Origin: Myxococcota bacterium | GTDB taxonomy: Bacteria; Myxococcota_A; UBA9160; PR03 | Assembly (NCBI GenBank): GCA_030066475.1 | Contig: JASJBO010000254.1 | Coordinates: forward strand, 1 to 12,229 | DNA: 12,229 nucleotides | Reading direction: 5' to 3' | Shown: positions 9,401 through 12,229 of the stretch, piece after piece | Position numbering within the stretch: position 1 is the first letter of the stretch | Layout of the letters: each line of letters begins with the position of its first letter | Program-made: the position numbers and the translations under genes | The notes under the pieces: generated by a model | The model's input: only the letters and a program-made list of their open reading frames with translations | Databases searched by the model: none | Told to the model about the DNA's origin: nothing

Positions 9401-12229
9401 GGGCGAGTTCGTGACGGCCGGCGGTGCGAGCACCGAGTTCGACCCCGACGACGGCCGCCTGCTCTCGCTCTCGGACTCCGAGGCGCAGGAGATCCGCGTC
9501 TGGGTGCTGCAGGCTGGGGAGCGGGGGGCGTTCGACAGTGCGCCGCTGGCGAGCGGCGTGGCGGGGGCGGCCACGACGGCCCCGTTCTCCGCGAGCCGCT
9601 TCGTGCTGACGTTGGCGGCCGGGACCCAGGACGCGGCGGGAGTGCGGCCCGGAGACTGGATCCAGATCGTCGCCTTCTCCCCGCGCACGGGCTACGCGGG
9701 TACCACCACGATCCAGGTTCCCGACATCGCAGAGACGGGGACGGCCGACCTGCGCTCCGACGTCGTGCTGTCCGCGCCCGAGGTGGGCATCCGCGTCCGC
9801 CGCTCGCGTCTGAACGCCGATGGCATTCCCGTCGTCGAAGCGGTGCGCGACGGCGGCCGCGTGGCGAACTCGGACGATTTCCTCGAGGTCGCCACGCAGT
9901 ACACGGTCAATGGACTTCCCCTGCCGCCGATCCCGGGCCTCGCCCTTCACGGGCGGTTCTCGACCGTTGGCGACAACGGCCCGCGCGAGCAGCGCTTCGC
10001 GGTGCCTCCGGGCACCCAGACGCGCGTCCTCGAGCTGCGCTCGCTGTTCGCTCCAAGCGCCCCCACCTTCAACTCGGCCCGGGTCCTGCGCTCGGGCCGG
10101 ATCGACGTCTCCTCGGATGCCAGGTTCTCGGGGGACCGCGTGCTCGACATGCGCGTGCTCGGCTTCTTCGAAGCAGACGTCACCTCGCAGTTCACGTTCG
10201 ACGTCACGAACATCACGGCGTCTCCGCCCGATGCGGGCGGGCTCTCGCTGGTCGCGGGATCACGAGGCGCGGCGCAGGCCGACTCGCCGGTCGACGTTCT
10301 CAACGAGGCCACCCAGGTCAGCGCTGCGACTGCTGCCGACGCCGACGCCGCTTTCGGCGTGCTCGTCCCTGCGTCCGTCGGGGATTCACTCCGCGTGCTC
10401 TTCACCGACGTCGGCGGCCAGCCCGCCGTCGAGATCGTGACCGTTCCATCCGTCGAGCGGGAGCAGTTCGGAGCGCCCGTCGGGCTGTTCCCCGAGCCCG
10501 CGGTGAACGCCGCCTCGCGGCTGGGCGAGCAGTACCGGATCGGCGTGTTCGTCCAGACGTCCAGCGGAGCGATCCGGGGAGCGACTCCCGAGGACGCGCT
10601 GGTCTTCCAGGCCGCCAACCCCGCCGTCGCCACCGTCGACGCGGACGGCGTCGTCACCGTGGTGGGGGAGGGCCAGACCGCCATCGAGGTCGCACTCGGA
10701 GACCTGGTCGCCCGCTCCGAGCTCTTCGTCCGGTTCCCGCCGGTCGCCACGCTCTCGTTCTCCGACGCGGGAGGTTTCTTCGGCGACGTGATCGGTCTCG
10801 CGAGCGGGCTCGCCCGCATCGGCGACTCGGTTCGCATCGAGGGTCTCTCCGCCGCCTGCGATACGCCCGAACTCGAGGTCACCATCGGCGGGGTTCCCGC
10901 GGCAATCGACGAGTGCGCTGACGGCCAGGCCACCGTGACCGTGGCGGCGGGCTCCGAGGCGGGCGGGCTGCAGGTGCGCACCGAGACGGAGTTCAGCCCG
11001 ATCTTCGACCTCCAGATCGTCGACGGCCCCATCCTCACGAAGCTCGACCCCGGCGGAGCGACCGAGGGCATGACCGTCCGGATCCTGGGCGTCGGATTCG
11101 ACCCCGTTCTCGCGAACAACAACGTGAGGCTCGACGACACGACGACCGTGTCACCTACCGTGCTCGAAGCCGAGTCGATCTCGTTCGTCCTGCCCGCGCT
11201 CGATGTCTCTCCAACCGTCGTGGTCTCGGCGGCAGGACTCGACAGCAACGGGCTGCCGCTCCTGAACATGGTCCCCGTCGATCTCCAGGTGAGTCTGCCG
11301 CCCGGCCTCTCGCTGACGCCGGACCAGACCACTGTCTATCCAGGCGCCCACGTGCCGAAGACCCCGTCCCCAGCGGGGGTGGCTACGACGTTCCTGGTCG
11401 CCGAGGCGCCGACGGCGACTGCCGTCTACGACCCCGCCGGCAACGCCGTGTTGCTCGGTTTTGCCCACAGCAGCGCCACGTTCGGGCAGGGATTGTCGAC
11501 TCACAGCACGGCCGATGCGCTGATACACCTGTTCACGGGGTTCGGATCTGCACCCGCGGGCCTGTTCGCGGATCTTCAGACCGTCGTCCACCAACTCCCC
11601 GAGACGGCAATCTTGCGGGATGCGGTCGAGGCCTACGTCGTGCAGTCGGGGGAGGGACTGACGGGCGTTCTCGACGACGCAGCCGTCACCGATGCCCTGG
11701 TCGATGCCTCGGGTGCCCTCATCGACCGGTTGAACGACGAGTTCGAGTCCGCGGGTTTCGCTCCGACCCGCACGAACCGGATTGCGCAATGGCTCGAGGG
11801 TCTCCTCGAGCGGATCGTTCCGTCCGCGCACGCCGACGGCAATGTGCTGCCGGCGCTCTTCGGGAACACGATGTTCCCCGAGGATGGACCGATCCGGGCG
11901 CGTCCGAACGAGCTCAACGGCGGCGTCGAGATGACGGCGTGGACGGACGAGGGAATCGAGATCCGCAACTGGCTCCAACGCTACGTGAGCGCCCGGATCG
12001 AGAGGGTCGTCGTCGTCGACGGCGTGCCCCGGGTCGAGCGGATCCAGGAGCATGTGAGTGGCACGGCCGACGTGCTGCTCGCCCTGGCGCACAAGGCTTC
12101 GAACGTGGTGCCACCGGCCAAGACGATCCCCACGATCGACGTGTCGAGCTACCTGACCCTGACGAAGGACATCTGGGAGCAGGGAATCCTCTCCAATCCG
12201 GTGCTCAATACACGGTATCCCGTGAAGGC
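315..12229 (+). CDS. Giant secreted beta-helix / Ig-like repeat protein (3' partial)
   Basis: One uninterrupted frame encodes at least 3,971 residues and runs off the window, so the C-terminus is missing. Order of parts (residues counted from TTG 315): signal peptide 1-49; two tandem parallel beta-helix domains about 53-413 and 420-782; about 21 Ig-like domains 785-2682; a carboxypeptidase-regulatory-like domain from 2683; a ZU5-like sandwich about 2776-2915; a second carboxypeptidase-regulatory-like domain from about 2924; unassigned beta-rich sequence; BIG2 3404-3474; two TIG/IPT-like domains 3475-3660; then a helical segment to the end. I see no catalytic signature, and no sortase, RTX or autotransporter element, though an anchor could lie in the missing C-terminus. 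The domain types are typical of extracellular bacterial proteins, so export by Sec and display at the surface is inferred. Binding or adhesion is the likeliest role; pectate-lyase-like activity of the helix head cannot be excluded. I do not recognise a named gene. Frame continuity was checked by reading codons through to the last base, with no frameshift or internal stop. Confidence 0.95.
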   Translation, partial: MPPRVEPGRAAAGPPRAVAGPERSFAARAGPLSAIAGLVVALVSVAASGETLVVDAEDPGCGGSTPCFALIQDAIDAAAAGDRIQIRAGSYAEKLLIEDLNAASVDEADRIVLEADPAAPVGSVVLDPPFEQCTNGNAIRIRRSKRVTIRGLTVTGAGGTAVLLQGGSNHSEGIRIERNRIYGNGSGSCNGGIQVGRSNADIDVLNNLVYGNGRNGIVFKESGGGPHRVVGNTVGRNLWNGIKIGRNHVATLVNNVVFQNGEASGSGDRHGIQRVGGGPEDVTLIANVSCGNRLEEIHGDVLDATDAANLTPSGSEGSGVAASPGCEDRFALFSNVLGTDRLDGTADDDFTPVAGGPLVDTGADPRTLGLPAELTPSLVSDYAAAGSRPQDDDGDGTSTFTRGAVEGTAPPVDPAAIPKFRYVNNIDPACQGLAPCYDTIQAAVDVAVAMDTIRIQAGTYIEQVDVSEINNTDLALEADRVVIEADPLAPAGSVILDGAKDTCSGGWAVRFKKSRFVTVRGLVITGAGGRAVKLDGGSSQNRHIHIVGNRIHGNGNSSCNGGIEIARGNPETLIANNLIYGNTRNGIAMTDANGGPHTIVGNTIHANGWNGIKVGRSHEMVIANNLITANGTASGSTGGRFGVKREGSSSSQPEGITLLHNLLCANSGGEINGPALDPTDGGNLTPGGAEGEGVAQSTSCADLAAVYLEAAGSELTSAVDFSLAPGSPARDAGLDPRTLGLPPTADAILEADFFDPMARPQDGDGDGEARFDAGAIEGAVAVGQPPEVAILDPLDGALLTATPVVVSGTVSNADSVTVNGELATITGGTFGAEVALVEGANEIAAVATNAAGATDQRIDVVLDTPPTVAITAPSNGAKLTEAVVQVEGSVTDVTGLASLELNGTDILGSLVGSDFSAPLALALGVNPIAVVATDLAGSTATATITVERGEAPTVAITDPLDGAFVAAAPVGVSGSVTGTLPVTVSVGGTPATLSGSSFQADADLAEGSNAIDVTVVNDFGQATATVDVTLDTIDPAASIDSPADGTLTVLSLVNVAGTASDANGFVRLTLDGQPLTLVDGAFDVALPLALGANAIVLEAEDPAGNVTSRTISVTRGKLPVVTIDQPTGGSLVAAPTVTVSGQAPGATAVDVAGVAATLAGDVFTAEVALVQEGANSITVAASNPFGTAAPVSIAVRRDTLEPALTLTSPADGASLELDEVAVRGTATDANGIASVSVDGVDVDLDGASFQAIVPLAPGANAISVVVTDTAGRTAATTLDVTRLVADQEGPVIALDQPDEGALLASAEVVVSGRLTDESALESLRVNGEVVSLLGDRFTATIALAEGANAITLVARDEFGNESTLERSVTLDTTPPGAPGALAVTPSSPTNADRVTVTGSTEAGATVSISGAAAPVTVQSGSDGSFSASVFLATDTANRLSITATDPAGNEGPAAIANVAQDGTAPAVAIQSPADGLSIPAGTFAVLVAASDSSGVVAVEVNGTPGSAVAPGLFEVPLGFSEGPVTLSATAVDAASNTASASAAVTVVAAEPNDTTPPVVTIAQPQTGAVPGSPVAVSGSVVDQSTIVRLQVIGDDLVDVVPVGSTFSADVQVASAATIRVEAEDALGNVGVATVAVVVDTEPPAAPTLSSLDSPTASERILVRGSAEPGASVEVTGGREPATGSADAAGAFAILVDLARDQSNALSVVARDAVGNDSPAATATVVHDGVPPAVQATTPEADATQVPGTAPILVTFTESLDPPSAAPNARLLVDGVEAAATITVESQDRVVRIAPTGVLPDDAAVRVEIGTGIADRAGNALAAPFALAFATTDTAAPAAPVVSPLPPARTRELALVLEGSGEPGATIEVSGGAALASAPVDASGAFSISVDLAPNAINALQVSALDAGGNRSPPAGFSVLQDLTPPTPSFDPVPGSTGVAPTAALRIDFGEPVAVATLGGRIELRLAGQALTGQVVIDPDERGALFVPDQALAAGQSYTLRVLAGVRDDLGNASTDDFSSGFTVAAAVSLAAPSIDSVDPAGPTAAASVALGGTAPAGTTVVVSSPAATVSTAADAGGSWQAGVALAPDQEQEITARAEDGLGNASATTSVRVVQDGTAPVVTETSPGPGDTVGPASTVTVSFSEPIDPATVDGNVRLLVGGVPLAASVSLSSGGRTVALSPSGGLTPDTGYEIDVSTGVADLAGNALANAATAAFSTSGDLRRPSAPSFAAPATPTNAASVTLVGSGTPGDQIAVAGGASAVQTSVDAGGAFSLALPLTPDATNLLVVSATNPANGLSASRDVTVVQDATPPVLAVTSPADGSTVPAGVVAVTGSVSDATGVSELRVAGTAVTAAGGSFQATVTLVEGANSVSVEATDRAGNTATEQVAITFDPLAPGESDVDPPVVRIDAPLDGAVVGARVLVRGTVLDASPILAMDVAGESLLPDPNGVFVAEVASGGGGAIVVTATDSEGNVASASVTVVADLSPPSLSVDPAPATTADATLVLTGQTEPGARVEVASGDAVRAVTAAADGSFQLSVALRQQAPNLLLVSAFDAVGNRATPVDVTVVHDSQGPRVLATEPDDLATDVARDAIVQVTFDEPIDPLTLQSDSVTLAGRDGGIAGAVTLSPEANVLSFVPDARFEPGAEVVVSVSGALADLGGLALGSPFVASFRVAAEPTAIQGVVISGDGRPLQDVRVRVLEGALATRTDAQGNFRLVGVPAGRVTLDIDPELVEGGERFSLVRRDVQIAEGERRILGRPIILTAIDRASARPVNGQAVDLLQFSGELEGFELEIEPGAATFPDGRASGFVTATEVDVNHIPGRLPDGSAPAMLVSLEPGGTEFEPPCSVRFPNRTGLPPGTPVRIFGFEGALSEFEEFCAGEVTEDGTAVVSTESCVAHFSFVGFFPEASGDFSGPVEAEGFLEGRVVDALGNGIPGVRVDAAASEASALTDADGAYTIPLPRRNLFALRVFAQVPTSLASADAESQLAVYQSEPVAPDSSGTTAVPDIVVDRLFLSGDLFVVNPAGEFVTAGGASTEFDPDDGRLLSLSDSEAQEIRVWVLQAGERGAFDSAPLASGVAGAATTAPFSASRFVLTLAAGTQDAAGVRPGDWIQIVAFSPRTGYAGTTTIQVPDIAETGTADLRSDVVLSAPEVGIRVRRSRLNADGIPVVEAVRDGGRVANSDDFLEVATQYTVNGLPLPPIPGLALHGRFSTVGDNGPREQRFAVPPGTQTRVLELRSLFAPSAPTFNSARVLRSGRIDVSSDARFSGDRVLDMRVLGFFEADVTSQFTFDVTNITASPPDAGGLSLVAGSRGAAQADSPVDVLNEATQVSAATAADADAAFGVLVPASVGDSLRVLFTDVGGQPAVEIVTVPSVEREQFGAPVGLFPEPAVNAASRLGEQYRIGVFVQTSSGAIRGATPEDALVFQAANPAVATVDADGVVTVVGEGQTAIEVALGDLVARSELFVRFPPVATLSFSDAGGFFGDVIGLASGLARIGDSVRIEGLSAACDTPELEVTIGGVPAAIDECADGQATVTVAAGSEAGGLQVRTETEFSPIFDLQIVDGPILTKLDPGGATEGMTVRILGVGFDPVLANNNVRLDDTTTVSPTVLEAESISFVLPALDVSPTVVVSAAGLDSNGLPLLNMVPVDLQVSLPPGLSLTPDQTTVYPGAHVPKTPSPAGVATTFLVAEAPTATAVYDPAGNAVLLGFAHSSATFGQGLSTHSTADALIHLFTGFGSAPAGLFADLQTVVHQLPETAILRDAVEAYVVQSGEGLTGVLDDAAVTDALVDASGALIDRLNDEFESAGFAPTRTNRIAQWLEGLLERIVPSAHADGNVLPALFGNTMFPEDGPIRARPNELNGGVEMTAWTDEGIEIRNWLQRYVSARIERVVVVDGVPRVERIQEHVSGTADVLLALAHKASNVVPPAKTIPTIDVSSYLTLTKDIWEQGILSNPVLNTRYPVK
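471..1551 (+). repeat. Parallel beta-helix domain, copy 1
   Basis: Residues about 53-413. It opens with a motif typical of secreted beta-helix proteins: TPCFALIQDAIDAAAAGDRI, followed by IRAGSYAE. This is the 'tiQaAidaA..GDtI.v..GtY.E' start of pectin-lyase-fold domains. Coils of about 22 residues follow, with Asn/Gly-rich turns such as NRIYGNG, NNLVYGNGRNGI, GNTVGRNLWNGIKIGR and NNVVFQNG. The domain closes with DTGADPRTLGLP, RPQDDDGDG and GAVEG, an end signature common in such domains; the Asp-rich loop may bind calcium. Six Cys occur (PGC, TPC, QCTNG, SCNGG, SCGN, PGC). The fold is confident. Substrate or ligand is unknown, since the family contains lyases, hydrolases and pure binding proteins. 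Confidence 0.85.
1572..2659 (+). repeat. Parallel beta-helix domain, copy 2 (tandem duplicate)
   Basis: Residues about 420-782, a tandem duplicate of the preceding domain with an offset of about 1,110 bp. It repeats every landmark: APCYDTIQAAVD, IRIQAGTYIEQ, LEADRVVIEADP, TVRGLVITGAGG, SSCNGGIEIARG, NNLIYGNTRNGI, GNTIHANGWNGIKVGRS, NLTPGG, DPRTLGLP, RPQDGDGDG and GAIEG. Short stretches of identical DNA remain, for example a 14-bp match at 652-665 and 1762-1775, and a 15-bp match at 879-893 and 1989-2003, both exactly 1,110 bp apart. Six Cys fall at the same places as in copy 1. The copies differ clearly elsewhere, so the duplication is not very recent. Confidence 0.85.
2667..4439 (+). repeat. 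Ig-like array, block A: seven glucodextranase-B-like domains
   Basis: Seven consecutive beta-sandwich units of 80-87 residues start at about 2667, 2907, 3165, 3414, 3666, 3918 and 4179. Each follows one plan: P-x-V-x-I-x-x-P-x-x-G at the start, V-x-V-x-G near residue 23, F-x-A/V in the middle, then a highly regular (E/L/P)G(A/S/V)NxI, and a closing A-x-(D/N)-x-x-G. Examples of the late motif are EGANEI, LGVNPI, EGSNAI, LGANAI, EGANSI, PGANAI and EGANAI. This pattern matches the glucodextranase domain B / bacterial Ig-like families, used as spacers or carbohydrate-binding modules in secreted proteins. Here they most likely form a stalk behind the beta-helix head. Confidence 0.8.
4440..5237 (+). 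repeat. Ig-like array, block B: one EPG-type and two glucodextranase-B-like domains
   Basis: 4440-4706 is the first example of a second Ig subtype, recognised by PTNADRVTVTGSTEAGATV, a DGSFS turn and ITATDPAGNEGP, ending in QDGTAP. This resembles the bacterial Ig family in which an E-x-G-A/T-V strand follows the first G. 4707-4976 and 4977-5237 return to the block A plan (PAVAIQSPADG, PPVVTIAQPQTG), but with weaker forms of the GANAI motif (SEGPVTLSA, SAATIRVEA), so these two have diverged more. Boundaries are good to within a few residues because each unit begins with a Pro-rich linker. Confidence 0.7.
5238..6983 (+). repeat. Ig-like array, block C: three EPG/Big_5 dyads of 582 bp each
   Basis: Two domain types alternate three times: 5238-5504 (EPG) with 5505-5819 (Big_5); 5820-6089 with 6090-6401; 6402-6668 with 6669-6983. 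The EPG type carries G-S-A-E-P-G-A-S-V or equivalent, then AGAF and RDAVGN. The Big_5 type (SbsA-like Ig) carries V-x-F-x-E-(S/P)-(L/V/I)-(D/A) near its start (TFTESLDP, DFGEPVAV, SFSEPIDP) and ADRAGNALA, RDDLGNAST or ADLAGNALA near its end, which is characteristic of that family. The glycine codon before the EPG motif lies at 5304, 5886 and 6468, exactly 582 bp apart each time, so the 194-residue dyad is the unit of repetition. The copies have diverged strongly in sequence. Confidence 0.75.
6984..7778 (+). repeat. Ig-like array, block D: EPG-type then two glucodextranase-B-like domains
   Basis: 6984-7247 is an EPG-type domain (PTNAASVTLVGSGTPGDQI, then AGGAFSL), but it is not followed by a Big_5 partner, so the dyad rhythm of block C breaks here. 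7248-7526 is a clear block A type domain (VTSPADGSTVPAG, LVEGANSVSVEATDRAGN) and 7527-7778 a further one (VRIDAPLDG, VTATDSEGN) that lacks the EGANxI motif and has a Gly-rich ASGGGGAI in its place. The order EPG, then two block A units, is the same as in block B, which suggests that a three-domain segment was copied as a whole. Confidence 0.7.
7779..8360 (+). repeat. Ig-like array, block E: final EPG/Big_5 dyad
   Basis: 7779-8039 is an EPG-type domain (LVLTGQTEPGARV, DGSFQLSV, FDAVGN) and 8040-8360 a Big_5 domain (VTFDEPIDPLTL, LSFVPDARFEPG, ALADLGGLAL). It is a fourth dyad like those of block C and, on the same boundary rules, is also 582 bp long. It closes the Ig-like array. The array as a whole, 2667-8360, has no Cys codon in frame. 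Confidence 0.72.
8361..9065 (+). other. Carboxypeptidase-regulatory-like domain plus ZU5-like beta-sandwich
   Basis: Residues about 2683-2917. IQGVVISGDGRPLQDVRVRV, then TDAQGNFRLVGVPAG, is the standard start of a carboxypeptidase-regulatory-like (transthyretin-fold) domain: G-x-V, G-x-P-L-x-G/D-V and T-D-x-x-G-x-F. From about 8640 the sequence changes to a pattern I associate with ZU5-like sandwich domains of large bacterial surface proteins: IEPGAATFPDG, then SLEPGGTEFEPPCSVRFPN, then GLPPGTPVRIFGF, and finally EDGTAVVS and CVAHFSFVGFFP. Three Cys are present here (PPC, FCAG, SCVAH), the first since the beta-helix domains. The ZU5-like label is from memory of the pattern and is less certain than the first domain. 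Confidence 0.6.
9084..10523 (+). other. Second carboxypeptidase-regulatory-like domain and unassigned beta-rich region
   Basis: Residues about 2924-3403. GFLEGRVVDALGNGIPGVRV with TDADGAYTIPLP is a second transthyretin-fold regulatory-like domain. After it, LFLSGDLFVVNPAGE and later VRPGDWIQIVAFSPRTG give a segment of alternating hydrophobic strands that I cannot assign. The part from about 10140 contains FFEADVTSQFTFDVTN, which hints at a degenerate Ig-like start, followed by DSPVDVLNEATQVSAATA and FGVLVPASVGDSLRVLF, which again reads as a beta-sandwich. No Cys and no catalytic motif were seen. These are probably more stalk or binding modules. Confidence 0.5.
10524..10736 (+). other. BIG2 (bacterial Ig-like group 2) domain
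   Basis: Residues 3404-3474. The segment contains ANPAVATVDADGVVTVVGEG followed by TAIEVALGD, a near-textbook match to the group 2 Ig-like core (S-N-P-x-V-A-T-V-D-x-x-G-x-V-T-x-x-x-x-G-x-A-x-I). BIG2 domains are common in adhesins such as intimin and invasin and in other surface proteins. This single copy sits between the unassigned beta-rich region and the TIG-like domains. Confidence 0.8.
10737..11291 (+). other. Two TIG/IPT-like domains
   Basis: Residues 3475-3660. The second (about 11025-11291) is the clearer: ILTKLDPGGATEGMTVRILG, then VGFDPV, then a strand with NNVRLDD and a later SFVLPAL, matching the IPT/TIG plan (I-x-x-x-x-P-x-x-G-x-x-G-x-x-V-x-I-x-G-x-x-F). The first (10737-11024) shows GDSVRIEGLSAAC, VTIGGVPAAIDEC and AGGLQVRTETEFS, a looser TIG-like pattern; it has two Cys that may pair. 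TIG domains occur in surface receptors and secreted polysaccharide-acting proteins. Confidence 0.6.
11292..12229 (+). other. Unrecognised, largely helical C-proximal segment (incomplete)
   Basis: Residues about 3660-3971, running off the window. After a beta-rich start (ATAVYDPAGNAVLLGFA) the sequence turns amphipathic and helical: HSTADALIHLFTGFG, FADLQTVVHQLPETAILRDA, VEAYVVQSGEGLTGVLDD, VTDALVDASGALIDRLNDEF and IAQWLEGLLERIV. Later, charged strands appear (EMTAWTDEGIEIRNWLQRYV, RIERVVVVDGVPRVERIQEH). I do not recognise this as a named family. An STA-x-AL motif followed by helices recurs, as I recall, at the C-terminal side of other large Ig-repeat surface proteins, but I cannot verify that. 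G/C use at third codon positions is visibly lower than in the Ig array. Confidence 0.45.

Noticed and set aside
5586..9950. Antisense open frame of about 1,454 codons
   Set aside because: It lies entirely opposite the Ig-like array, and its product is a low-complexity mix of Arg, Asp, Ala, Gly, His and Val with no domain pattern. In a gene with G/C at nearly every third position, stop codons in the opposite strand become rare by chance. The + strand frame explains the region fully.
11151..12092. Antisense open frame of about 313 codons at the 3' end
   Set aside because: This part of the + frame is the least recognisable, so I looked harder here. The antisense product is still Arg/Asp/Gly/Val-rich without motif or good ribosome binding site, and the + frame continues in phase from the clear TIG-like domain.

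Overview
The window is dominated by one enormous gene on the + strand. A single reading frame (codons starting at positions divisible by 3) opens after a TGA at 273-275 and runs without a stop to the last base. Starting at a TTG at 315 (or a GTG at 327) it encodes at least 3,971 residues, and the stop codon lies beyond the window. It is a secreted or surface-exposed, multi-domain, non-enzymatic-looking protein. Base composition is very GC-rich and third codon positions are almost saturated with G/C. With the domain content (beta-helix, Ig-like, carboxypeptidase-regulatory-like, BIG2, TIG) this suggests a high-GC, probably Gram-negative environmental bacterium, for example a myxobacterial or deltaproteobacterial-like lineage. 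No taxonomic marker is present, so that is only an inference.

Layout: 1-314 is an upstream region without a convincing gene. 315-461 encodes a signal peptide. 471-2657 encodes two tandem copies of a right-handed parallel beta-helix domain of about 370 residues, with six cysteines at matching places in each copy. 2667-8360 encodes about 21 consecutive Ig-like beta-sandwich domains of three subtypes with no cysteine at all. In part of this array two subtypes alternate as a super-repeat of 194 residues (582 bp). 8361-9065 holds a carboxypeptidase-regulatory-like domain and a ZU5-like beta-sandwich with three cysteines. 9084 to about 10523 has a second carboxypeptidase-regulatory-like domain and unassigned beta-rich sequence. 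10524-11291 has a BIG2 domain and two TIG/IPT-like domains. 11292 to the end is a largely helical segment that I do not recognise, still open at the window edge.

There is no second gene for this protein to work with. The architecture reads as an N-terminal beta-helix head (a fold often used for binding or cleaving polysaccharides) carried on a long Ig-like stalk. A role in adhesion, surface display or glycan binding is plausible but not shown by the sequence. Long open frames on the other strand and in other frames are by-products of the extreme codon bias and are not annotated as genes. I see no RNA gene, CRISPR array, mobile element or terminator.
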